A DNA stretch of 64,000 bases, from the NCBI GenBank assembly GCA_002839095.1, contig PGXL01000010.1, forward strand, positions 62,001 through 126,000, read 5' to 3'. Below, one piece after another: positions 55,038 to 62,711 of the stretch. Position numbers and translations under genes: made by a program. A model generated the notes under the pieces. It saw only the letters and a list, made by a program, of their open reading frames with translations, did not search any database and had not been told where the DNA came from. The stretch is from Tenericutes bacterium HGW-Tenericutes-2. GTDB lineage: Bacteria; Bacillota_I; Bacilli_A; Acholeplasmatales; Acholeplasmataceae. Each line of letters opens with the position of its first letter. Within the stretch, counting starts at the first letter, position 1.

Positions 55038-55352
55038 TTAGGTTGTTGCTGTAACTCTAAGCTCTGCTCTCATATACTGAGCAACAATTACCATATTATA
55101 ATTTGGCATGGTATCAGGAAGCTCAACACTCCAACCCATAAATAAATAACCGCTTCTACTTTCGACCTCTGGTAATAAAAAGTTAGATAGATCAGCACCA
55201 GCTGCTACATACTCTCTATAGATTGTTTGTCCGTCATGATCTTCGAAGACGATTTCATATATTTCAATGCTTGTTGCATATGCTTTTGAAACTTCAAGGG
55301 TGTAAAGACTAGCTGCTACTAAAACTGTAAGTAATATGATTATATACTTCAT
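55038..55352 (-). CDS. Small secreted protein with one InlB B-repeat-like module
   Basis: 104 residues from ATG 55352 (SD AAAGGTGG nine bases before). Residues 1-25 form a signal peptide or anchor (MKYIIILLTVLVAASLYTL, possible cleavage after AYA). The rest is a single module with the InlB B-repeat/Flg_new pattern: F-x-D-H-D-G, a G-x-x-L turn, LPE, SGYLFMGWS, and a closing VAQY. Such modules usually occur as arrays in large surface proteins; a single copy in a small protein is unusual. Its promoter carries the TTCTTAA direct repeat. Confidence 0.75.
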   Translation of the reverse strand: MKYIIILLTVLVAASLYTLEVSKAYATSIEIYEIVFEDHDGQTIYREYVAAGADLSNFLLPEVESRSGYLFMGWSVELPDTMPNYNMVIVAQYMRAELRVTATT

Positions 55353-55406
55353 AAGTCTTTCCACCTTTCTCATACACTTGTATGTGGTTGCTTATTCTAT
55401 GCATAC

Positions 55407-55460
55407 ATTATACTCATCATATCTTACTTAAAAATAATGGATTTCTTAATTAATTCTTAA
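55407..55460 (-). promoter_or_regulatory. Promoter and direct repeat of the secreted-protein gene
   Basis: TATAAT (55412-55407, minus strand), a poor -35 (ATTTTT), and the direct repeat TTCTTAATTAATTCTTAA (55443-55460; shown on the plus strand) made of TTCTTAA twice with an 11-bp period. The near edge of the repeat is 31 bases from the -10 box. The stop codon of the upstream gene overlaps the repeat. Confidence 0.7.
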
Positions 55461-55942
55461 ATCGTCATTTTTCCGAAAATTGTCGATAAATGTGATTTGA
55501 ACTTACTCAATTGGAAATCTGATTCAACTGAGATAATTCTATCTGCTTCCTCTAGGTCTATTTTTACCTGTTTTATATCAGTCTTTGATGATAATAGCGA
55601 CTGATTCATTTTGTGTAGAAATAGATCATCAATCGTTAGGCAATGAAAACCATGATGATCAATTTGACAGATTGCAAGTGTCCTTAAATAGGATTTACCG
55701 TGTGTTGTCTTAAATCTCATGGTTGTATTAAAGGGTCCAGTCATTTTTTGATTTGAAAAATAATCTAGCTTTCTTTGATCATACTTATGAACAAACTCCT
55801 TGAGTTCATTTTCAGTTAAAGTCATGCTATCTAGGGATAACTCTAACATTTGCTTCATTCGATTCGAAAAAAAGATGGTCATTTCCTTCTTTGTTTTTTC
55901 ATATTTCATGTAAAATGCCCATGGAATCGTTAATTCTTCCAT
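55457..55942 (-). CDS. Unrecognised 161-residue protein, possible PAS-like sensor domain
   Basis: No family recognised with confidence. The run IPWAFYMKYEKTKKEMTIFF, a helical LSLDSMTLTENELKEFVHKYDQ and a later strand pair (MRFKTTHGKSYLRTLAICQ, GFHCLTIDDLF) give the strand-helix-strand order of a PAS domain; the C-terminal third is helical. No membrane segment, no kinase motifs. It lies 115 bases after the response-regulator gene, and its own promoter carries the same direct repeat as the next gene, so it is likely a target or partner of that regulator. SD GGAGGGG before ATG. Confidence 0.6.
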   Translation of the reverse strand: MEELTIPWAFYMKYEKTKKEMTIFFSNRMKQMLELSLDSMTLTENELKEFVHKYDQRKLDYFSNQKMTGPFNTTMRFKTTHGKSYLRTLAICQIDHHGFHCLTIDDLFLHKMNQSLLSSKTDIKQVKIDLEEADRIISVESDFQLSKFKSHLSTIFGKMTI

Positions 55943-55970
55943 AAAAAAATCCCCTCCAATCTACTGGGAT

Positions 55971-56024
55971 ATTTTACCAAAAGAATCTATCGAATTCGTT
56001 TCCTATTTCTTAAGAATTTATTAA
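55971..56024 (-). promoter_or_regulatory. Promoter and direct repeat of the PAS-like gene
   Basis: TAAAAT (55976-55971, minus strand), weak -35, and repeat TTCTTAA-GAAT-TTATTAA (56007-56024, plus-strand view), 11-bp period. Near edge 31 bases from the -10, identical to the next promoter downstream. Confidence 0.65.
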
Positions 56025-56025
56025 G

Positions 56026-56048
56026 AAAAAAAGAGCACCTTTGTGCTC
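56026..56048 (-). terminator. Terminator of the response-regulator gene
   Basis: GAGCAC (56033-56038), CTTT, GTGCTC (56043-56048); seven T follow on the minus strand. Confidence 0.88.
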
Positions 56049-56057
56049 CTTGAATGT

Positions 56058-56747
56058 TTAGCTAAAATCTCCTAATTTATATCCAAATCCCCACATAGTA
56101 ATTACAATTTTTGGACTGGATGGGTCATCTTCTATTTTTTCTCTTAATCGTCTTATATGGACATTTATTACATTATCATTATAATAATACTCTTCTCCCC
56201 AAACTGTTCTATACATTTGTTGCTTCGAGAATGTTTGTTCTGGGTGAGTTAATAAAAGTTTTAATATTTCGAATTCCTTCAGGGTTAAATCTACGACTTG
56301 TCCCTTTTTCTTAACCTCGAAATTGCTTAGGTTAACCTCAATGTTACTGACTTCGAATTTAGTCTTTACATCTTTTTCCATTGATTTTTGTGAGCGTCTT
56401 AGAACAGCTTTTACTCTTGCTACAAGTTCAAGCATTGAAAATGGTTTAGCAAGATAATCGTCCGCACCAAGACCTAGATTGACTGCCTTTTCGACATCGG
56501 TATCCTTAGTAGAAATAATAATAACTGGTACGTCACCCTTGGAGCGTATATGCTTTAATACTTCTTCGCCACTTTTAATCGGTAGCATCAAGTCTAGTAA
56601 AACAGCATCATATTTTATTGAATCGAATTGGTTAACAGCATCTTCACCATTGAATACGGCTTTGACTTCAAACATTTCTTCTTTAAGCTTTGATTCAATA
56701 CTACGACTGATTAGTACATTATCTTCAACAATTAAGATTTTTTGCAT
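56058..56747 (-). CDS. OmpR/PhoB-family response regulator (orphan)
   Basis: Transcription factor of 229 residues. Receiver domain 1-115 with the acidic pocket Glu8-Asp9, phosphoacceptor Asp52 (LLDLMLP), Thr80 and Lys101 (YLAKPF); C-terminal winged helix 130-228 with the recognition region YNDNVINVHIRRLREKI. All residues needed for phosphorylation are present, but no histidine kinase gene is in the window. OmpR-type dimers bind two direct half-sites about 11 bp apart; such repeats occur upstream of the next two genes. Own extended -10 promoter and terminator. Confidence 0.93.
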   Translation of the reverse strand: MQKILIVEDNVLISRSIESKLKEEMFEVKAVFNGEDAVNQFDSIKYDAVLLDLMLPIKSGEEVLKHIRSKGDVPVIIISTKDTDVEKAVNLGLGADDYLAKPFSMLELVARVKAVLRRSQKSMEKDVKTKFEVSNIEVNLSNFEVKKKGQVVDLTLKEFEILKLLLTHPEQTFSKQQMYRTVWGEEYYYNDNVINVHIRRLREKIEDDPSSPKIVITMWGFGYKLGDFS

Positions 56748-56814
56748 ATGCTCACCTATCCCAATAATTTAGTGGAAAATCCTTTCATGATGTTGTATTG
56801 TCTTTTATGTTTAT

Positions 56815-56823
56815 ATTATATCA
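56815..56823 (-). promoter_or_regulatory. Extended -10 promoter of the response-regulator gene
   Basis: The complement reads TGATATAAT, about 67 bases before the ATG. Confidence 0.65.
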
Positions 56824-56857
56824 CATAATTTTGTGTTTGAAATCAAATGCTTTTTTA

Positions 56858-56979
56858 AATAAAAGAGCCCTGATGACATGGGGGGGATTAAGTCATCAAG
56901 GCTTACTGATTCTTGGTCCACCACTAAAAATCTCAATAAAAGGAGAAATCTTCAGTTACGGTAAACTAGTTGATCAGCA
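56858..56979 (-). ncRNA. Candidate small regulatory RNA with a C-rich terminator loop
   Basis: A self-contained unit without a frame: a TATAAT box (56990-56985, minus strand) with a weak -35, about 120 transcribed bases, and a 12-bp terminator stem (56892-56903 with 56866-56877, one G-U pair) ending in CTTTTATTT. The 14-base terminator loop reads TTAATCCCCCCCAT. Upstream, CTGAT and ATCAG can close a domain with inner hairpin AGTT/AACT. C-rich loops are a mark of sRNAs that cover Shine-Dalgarno sites (RsaE/RoxS type). No known riboswitch was recognised. The neighbouring regulator gene has its own promoter, so this is not simply its leader. Confidence 0.55.
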
Positions 56980-57048
56980 CCTATATTATAACTGAAAATT
57001 AACTATAAATAAAGACAAATAATCATATGTTTTCATTATTTTTCATCA

Positions 57049-57087
57049 AAAAAAAACGCAGATATGATATTGCATACATATCTACGT
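57049..57087 (-). terminator. Terminator of the GH16 gene and glucan-uptake operon
   Basis: ACGCAGATATG (57056-57066) and CATATCTACGT (57077-57087), one G-U pair, followed by a T run of at least nine on the minus strand. Confidence 0.9.
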
Positions 57088-57096
57088 TGATTTGTA

Positions 57097-58257
57097 TTAT
57101 CCTGAAAAAGTGAATGACAATGACTCGCTCATTTCTGAAACTCGACCAACAAAATCAACTGCTTGAATTTGTACCTGATAGGAATTTCCTACAGTTAAAC
57201 CTGTGAAAATCATTTGATTGAGTGACGCATATTTATGGAATGCTCCATCTAAATAGATCGCATATTTTTCAACACCATAATCATCATTTGATTTATTCCA
57301 AAAAATTGTATTTTTGAGCTGTGCAAGTTGGATATTAGTTGGTTGTGTTGGAGCTTCTTTATCGGTTAATGCATAATCCTGTTTATAGACTCTAACATAA
57401 TCAACTTCCATAGCTGTTGGAAACATTTCAGTATCAATGCCTTGAGCACCACCCCATGTTCCTCCAATAGCAAGATTTAGGATTAAGAAGAATTCTTGAT
57501 CAAAGGGAAATGCATGATGATAGGGAACATCTTGATTAAAATGAGGAACATATGCAAACTCACCAAGCTTATCTCCATCAACAAAAGTATGAATGCTACC
57601 TGGTGTCCAAATCATTTCATAATCTTTAAATGTGGTTTCTACATCTTGATAAAGTCTAGAGTATCCAAGCTGAGTGCCTAGGTTATGATTAAATTTTTCT
57701 GTATGAATTGTAGAATGAATGCGATTGACATCATATCCTACATATTCCATAATATCAATTTCACCACTTCTTGGCCATCCACCATAAACATTCATTAAAG
57801 GCATCATCCATATCGCTGGCCATGTGCCACGACCTGTTGGCATTTTCGCAGATACCACAATTCTTACATATTTAAATGAACCCTTGTATTTAGTGTTTAG
57901 GCGTGCGGATGTATAAAGCTTTCCACCTATGCTTTCCTTATGTGCTGTAATCACTAATTTTGAATCCACAATTTCAGCATTATTTCTAGAATAGTATTGG
58001 ACTTCTTGGTTTCCACCACCAAATCCACCTTCCTCGAAGGTCCATTTGGTTTCATCAACAGCATCGCCATCGAATTCATCTGCCCATATACAAACCCATC
58101 CACCCTCAAGTGATGGTACTGCGCAATCACTAGTTGCACTTAAAGGTAATAAACCATTGGGTACAGATGGAATTTCAGTTTCTATCGGTTCTGTTGGTGT
58201 TGATTCACACCCCACCATCACAAACAATAGTAAGATCAATATAAATAATTTTTTCAT
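57097..58257 (-). CDS. Glycoside hydrolase family 16 lipoprotein (beta-glucanase-like)
   Basis: Surface-anchored endo-beta-glucanase, 386 residues. Lipobox MVGC (Cys17) follows a typical signal; the GH16 domain spans about 45-290, with the catalytic motif GEIDIMEYVGYD (E-x-D-x-x-E) near 166-171, W-x-x-E-G-G-F-G-G-G-N-Q-E-V-Q-Y near 85, and the sandwich end MEVDYVRVY. The motif and length fit laminarinase (beta-1,3) or lichenase-like enzymes; specificity cannot be fixed. Residues 300-386 form a fibronectin type III module. It follows the MalG-like gene by nine bases, linking polymer cleavage to sugar import. Confidence 0.92.
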   Translation of the reverse strand: MKKLFILILLLFVMVGCESTPTEPIETEIPSVPNGLLPLSATSDCAVPSLEGGWVCIWADEFDGDAVDETKWTFEEGGFGGGNQEVQYYSRNNAEIVDSKLVITAHKESIGGKLYTSARLNTKYKGSFKYVRIVVSAKMPTGRGTWPAIWMMPLMNVYGGWPRSGEIDIMEYVGYDVNRIHSTIHTEKFNHNLGTQLGYSRLYQDVETTFKDYEMIWTPGSIHTFVDGDKLGEFAYVPHFNQDVPYHHAFPFDQEFFLILNLAIGGTWGGAQGIDTEMFPTAMEVDYVRVYKQDYALTDKEAPTQPTNIQLAQLKNTIFWNKSNDDYGVEKYAIYLDGAFHKYASLNQMIFTGLTVGNSYQVQIQAVDFVGRVSEMSESLSFTFSG

Positions 58258-58266
58258 TTAAACTCC

Positions 58267-59199
58267 TTATTCACCAGTAATACCCGTACGGTCTATACTT
58301 TCTGTGAAATATCTTTGCGCGATAAAATATAAAACGAGTAAAGGCAAAATCGTAATCATATTACCAGCAAGTAATATAGCTTCATTTAATTCTGAACCCG
58401 GTGATCCTGGTGGGAACAGTGTGTTATAGCTTGCTCTAAACGCTTGAAGCTTCAGTGGTAATGTAACTTGACCACCAACATAAAGAGCTGTTACAAACGT
58501 TTCATTCCAGTACCAAACAAATGAGAATAGGAAAACAATGATGAAGGATGGTATTGCAAGAGGAATCGCTATTTTTAAGAAAATTCTAGTTTGTGATGCT
58601 CCATCAATTTCAGCTGATTCCATAAGTACACCCGGAATTGTTCTAAAAAATTGATAGAAAATTAAAATATAAATAGCCGCATTGATTCCCTGACCAAAAA
58701 TAGCAGGTAGAATCATTGAGTTTTGGGTACTAATTAACCCTAGGTTTTTAAAGATTAGCATGTTAGCAACCATCGTGACTTGAGCAGGTAAAATAAATGT
58801 TGCTAGCATCAATGCAAACATAATCTTCTTTAATGGGAAATTGAATTTAGCAAAACCGTACCCTATAATTGCTGATGAAATTGTAACAGATAAACTCACC
58901 TTTAAGACATAGCTCACTGTACCAAAGATTGCATCAGGAATTTGAAGCACTTGCATTGCGCGTTCATAATTTGAATATTGAAGTGTTGTAGGAATCCATT
59001 TAATCCCTGGATTGATTAGATCATCAACACTCATAAAGCTATTGACAAGCATAAATAAGACAGGGTACAAGTAAATGTAGCTAAAACTGATTAAAAGCGT
59101 GTAGATGACGATTTTATAGATAAAGCCATCTGTGAAGTTCATCCCAAGGAGAAAGCGTTTAGCCTTGATTTTGAATAAATTTCTATCGATATTTTTCAT
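58267..59199 (-). CDS. Carbohydrate ABC transporter permease (MalG-like)
   Basis: Inner-membrane subunit of a CUT1-type sugar importer, 310 residues, six helices. The EAA loop ESAEIDGASQTRIFLKIAIP near 200 contacts the ATPase. Partner of the MalF-like gene (three-base gap). The ATPase and solute-binding protein are not in the window; CUT1 systems often share one MsmK-type ATPase encoded elsewhere, and the binding protein may lie beyond the right edge. Confidence 0.92.
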   Translation of the reverse strand: MKNIDRNLFKIKAKRFLLGMNFTDGFIYKIVIYTLLISFSYIYLYPVLFMLVNSFMSVDDLINPGIKWIPTTLQYSNYERAMQVLQIPDAIFGTVSYVLKVSLSVTISSAIIGYGFAKFNFPLKKIMFALMLATFILPAQVTMVANMLIFKNLGLISTQNSMILPAIFGQGINAAIYILIFYQFFRTIPGVLMESAEIDGASQTRIFLKIAIPLAIPSFIIVFLFSFVWYWNETFVTALYVGGQVTLPLKLQAFRASYNTLFPPGSPGSELNEAILLAGNMITILPLLVLYFIAQRYFTESIDRTGITGE

Positions 59200-59202
59200 G
59201 GC

Positions 59203-60321
59203 TTATTTCTCCTTTCTATGGATGGAAAGTACACCCACAAAAATACTCATTAAGATTACCATAAGGATGAAATAAATCCAAGCAATTGCTGCTGCATAGC
59301 CATATCCAAACCAAAAGGCTGAGTCAGGTGCACCGACTAGCATATGAGTTCTTGCTAAATCAAGAATTCCTCCTGATTCGACAAATAATGACATAGATAC
59401 GACAATATAGATAACCGCTACACTGATCAATGGACTAATGGATGGTAAGGTAATCTTCCAAAAACGATCCCAAGGTGAAGCGCCATCAATCGATGCTGCT
59501 TCATAAATCGATGAATCTATTTTTTGTAAGCCTGCAAGGAAGATTAAAATTGGAATCCCTGCATACCACAACACAAGTAACATCGATGTCAGTAATGATT
59601 CTAAAGGATTAGCAATCCAAGGTCCTAGATTTTCTGTAATATAAGCTAAGGCTGGACTATCTTGAAGTGATGGAAGTGATGTAGCATCCTGATTGGATAA
59701 TTCTGCAATAACTGGACCAGTAGCTATCACCACGGGTAAGAAAAATATAGTTCTCCAAACACCTTTAAGCTTGATCGGATTATTGATTAGAACTGCAATC
59801 ATGATCGAGAAAACTACGACTAAAGGAACAGATAAAACCATTTTACCCAAGTAAGTTCCAAATAATGGAAGTAAAACCTGGCTTCTAAAAACATTTAAAT
59901 AGTTATTAAATCCAATCCAGGTTGTTACGATACCTGTTTCTAAATTATAATACGCTGTGTGAAAGCTTAAGTATAGTGAATAAAACATTGGATAAAGTGT
60001 AAATATCAAATATCCGATTAGCCATAACATAATAAACATATAACCGTAAAAGCTTTCTCTTCTTTTTCTAGTGACTGTAATGTTTATAAAAGAAAATAGG
60101 CGTAATGTGTTTAAGTGTCTACGGATGACAAAATTATGATTTGAAGCGTAAGCCATTTTACTTAATATAGGGCTCACTACTCGAACATAAAACTTACCAA
60201 CTGGCCGAGATATTTTAGTTATAAACGAACCTATGGCACGAAGTACCTTTTTTATAAACTCAGTAATCGGTTGAGTTATTCTCTTAACAAAAGCCTTTGT
60301 AGCATCTATTCTTTGTCTCAT
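59203..60321 (-). CDS. Sugar ABC transporter permease (MalF-like) with N-terminal extension
   Basis: Membrane subunit of the same importer, 372 residues. The core starts near residue 90 (RESFYGYMFIMLWLIGYLIF) and contains the EAA loop EAASIDGASPWDRFWKITLP near 280. The first 80 residues form an unusual extension with repeated amphipathic segments (ITQPITEFIKKV, ISRPVGKFYVRVVSPIL), basic and moderately hydrophobic, likely lying on the inner membrane face. Overlaps the DUF5696 gene by four bases. Confidence 0.9.
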   Translation of the reverse strand: MRQRIDATKAFVKRITQPITEFIKKVLRAIGSFITKISRPVGKFYVRVVSPILSKMAYASNHNFVIRRHLNTLRLFSFINITVTRKRRESFYGYMFIMLWLIGYLIFTLYPMFYSLYLSFHTAYYNLETGIVTTWIGFNNYLNVFRSQVLLPLFGTYLGKMVLSVPLVVVFSIMIAVLINNPIKLKGVWRTIFFLPVVIATGPVIAELSNQDATSLPSLQDSPALAYITENLGPWIANPLESLLTSMLLVLWYAGIPILIFLAGLQKIDSSIYEAASIDGASPWDRFWKITLPSISPLISVAVIYIVVSMSLFVESGGILDLARTHMLVGAPDSAFWFGYGYAAAIAWIYFILMVILMSIFVGVLSIHRKEK

Positions 60322-62711
60322 GATGTCACCACCTTATAGCTTCTGGCAGCTACCACGCCATCGGATAAAAACTTCGATGTATAGGTGTAATTGATATAAA
60401 TAATGACACCATTGGAATAGGTTACCTTAACAAGTCCTGTTTGAAGAACCTCGCGGTTAACCATGTAAGCATTAGTTACATGCTTTAACGCATCATTGAC
60501 ATAATGATATGCTTCTACAACTTCATTTTCGTAGTTTGCTAGTGTTGTTGTGTAGAATACGCTTGAAGGTGTATAACGCATTTCATATGTTCTTTCATGT
60601 GTCAAAATATAGCTTGGATTGATTGCGAAGTCGACCATGGTTAAGAAACGGTCTTCAGCGAGCGCATTAAAGTTTAAATATGGTGTGTAATAGGAAACAC
60701 TTCCCTTTAAAATAATCGGTAATAAGGGCACTAAATCTGAGTAATAGTCGTATTGACTATTTGTAATTTGCATATCTAGGTAACCGTCTATATATGAATA
60801 CATATAGACATTTGGCATCGATAGTAATAAATTATCATATAATGCTGCAATCTCTTGATAGTATGAAACACTATAGCTTCTTCCATAATTACCGGAATCA
60901 TAATAGCTAAATAATGTTCTACCCAGATTACTCATTGATAATCCTGAAACACCCATATCAGAAATGAATCCTAAATCATCCTTTGCCATTTTATAGCTTT
61001 CTGCTGGGTATAGGAAATAAATTTCAGTAAGCTGTCCATTTAAATTTCTTGTATTTCTGACCATCTTTAATCTATTCAAGGCTCTAGCAACATCTCTATT
61101 GTATGAAACTCGATTTGAATCACTTGAGGATATCACGTAATCATTTGCAAGATAGATATCATTTCCATCAGAAATTACATTTTCTGCTAATCTTTGAATA
61201 TCCTTTTTATCCCAAGAATTCGTACGATAAGGATTTGTTCTTAGGTTTCCATCTCTAGAATATCCCATTAAAGTTAATTGCTGATTAAGAATTCCATTTT
61301 CCTTAAACTGATCATAGGCACTTTGAATTTGTTTAGCTGTTGTCATCGTGACACGAGTTGTTCCAATAAATGATGGCTCTTGATCGCTCATTAAATATCC
61401 GAGTTGAATTGGGATGTTACCATCAACTGTTTTCTCGTTTTCACTCAGTACTCCTTGATCAATCAAGTAATCTCTATAATCCTTAGCTATACCTACATAG
61501 GATGCTTCAGTATCAGCTAAAAAGTTAAATTGAATTCTAAAATCAAGGCTTGTAGGATCTTTTGCGATTGTATCGCTACCATCACCAGCCTTATTAATGA
61601 TATTTCTATAAATTTGTCTAACATTATAGCGTGTACCGACACGATGATATCTCGTGCCACTACCCCAAAATGTAGATAGTAATTGAGTGTTCTCTGAGCC
61701 TTCTAAAATATTCGCATAAAATGCATTTCCATTGGGTTCATGAACCATACCATAAATCGGTATCGATAGATTTGGTATCGTTTGTGTTGAATAGCCAATA
61801 TCTGAACCATAAAATCTTGCTTGAAAATAGGTGTTATAGCGTTGATTTGTTCTAACTAAAGCTCCAACTCCATCAGGTATAACAATATATCCTGGAATCT
61901 TATCTTCTCTAGCTGCACCAAAGTAAGGAAATACTTGAATACCTAAAAGACGGAAGATTTCACCAGATTCCTCTAAGGAATCCATTGGGATATGAACTTC
62001 AATCGAACCACCGACTAAGCTGATTTCTACATCAAAGCTAATACTGATTGCTTTAATATCGACATTCACTATAAATGAATTCGCTGTTTCTGAGATGATC
62101 TTGTTTGCTACCTTGCGATAATTATAGCTACCTGCTTCTAGTAGATAAGGTCTTAGGTGGTTAGGTTCTGCTTCTGTAATAGCACCATTGTTTTGATATG
62201 CTACTTCTGCGATTGTATAAATCGATTGTGTTTGAATAGTTGAAGAAGATACATTATTTTGTCTTACATATTCTACCCATAAACCAGAGTTCATTTGGTT
62301 TCTATTTAAGGTGTTATCTTCTCTATCTCCAGAGGTTCCTTGGAATTCTGGTCTACTTGACCAAAAATATCCTGACTCTATGTTTTTAACCATTAAGGAG
62401 AAGGAATCTAATTCAAAATAGACCTCTAATTCAGGAGTGGAAAACATCAGTTCAAAGCCTAGGTTATCTAGCTCCTGTGGTGTATAGGATAATGTATAGT
62501 TGGTTTGATAATCTAAAAGCTTAGCAGGTGAAACAGTATCCACTTGAGTATATCTAGAGCTTTCTAACAATAGCTGATTGATATATGGATAGTTTTGTAC
62601 CTCTTCAAGATCTGAAAAAATATCATTTTGTTGAGTTGCTGCGTAGGCAATGCCAAGTGTAAACATTGAGAATAAGATGATTACAACTACATATTTCATT
62701 ATTTTAGCCAC
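60318..62711 (-). CDS. DUF5696 domain-containing protein
   Basis: 797 residues, N-terminal signal anchor (YVVVIILFSMFTLGIAYA), otherwise extracellular. It matches the DUF5696 proteins that recur next to sugar ABC permeases in Firmicutes and Mollicutes; the central part (about 400-650) has the strand-helix rhythm of a glycosidase-like barrel, including LGYLMSDQEPSFIGTT and NDIYLANDYV, but no catalytic residues can be assigned. A role in handling the imported glycan outside the cell is inferred. GTG 62711 with GGGAG upstream is the likely start; it overlaps the Yip1-like gene by eight bases. Confidence 0.8.
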   Translation of the reverse strand: MAKIMKYVVVIILFSMFTLGIAYAATQQNDIFSDLEEVQNYPYINQLLLESSRYTQVDTVSPAKLLDYQTNYTLSYTPQELDNLGFELMFSTPELEVYFELDSFSLMVKNIESGYFWSSRPEFQGTSGDREDNTLNRNQMNSGLWVEYVRQNNVSSSTIQTQSIYTIAEVAYQNNGAITEAEPNHLRPYLLEAGSYNYRKVANKIISETANSFIVNVDIKAISISFDVEISLVGGSIEVHIPMDSLEESGEIFRLLGIQVFPYFGAAREDKIPGYIVIPDGVGALVRTNQRYNTYFQARFYGSDIGYSTQTIPNLSIPIYGMVHEPNGNAFYANILEGSENTQLLSTFWGSGTRYHRVGTRYNVRQIYRNIINKAGDGSDTIAKDPTSLDFRIQFNFLADTEASYVGIAKDYRDYLIDQGVLSENEKTVDGNIPIQLGYLMSDQEPSFIGTTRVTMTTAKQIQSAYDQFKENGILNQQLTLMGYSRDGNLRTNPYRTNSWDKKDIQRLAENVISDGNDIYLANDYVISSSDSNRVSYNRDVARALNRLKMVRNTRNLNGQLTEIYFLYPAESYKMAKDDLGFISDMGVSGLSMSNLGRTLFSYYDSGNYGRSYSVSYYQEIAALYDNLLLSMPNVYMYSYIDGYLDMQITNSQYDYYSDLVPLLPIILKGSVSYYTPYLNFNALAEDRFLTMVDFAINPSYILTHERTYEMRYTPSSVFYTTTLANYENEVVEAYHYVNDALKHVTNAYMVNREVLQTGLVKVTYSNGVIIYINYTYTSKFLSDGVVAARSYKVVTS

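Noticed and set aside
55988-56000. ATCGAATTCGTT in the PAS-like promoter as a second MhqR-type site
   Set aside because: Only the EcoRI-like core is shared and the outer arms do not match; likely chance.
56858-56990. Riboswitch controlling the response-regulator gene
   Set aside because: I could not match the conserved cores of common riboswitches, and the regulator gene has its own promoter after the terminator. The small-RNA reading fits better, but neither is proven.
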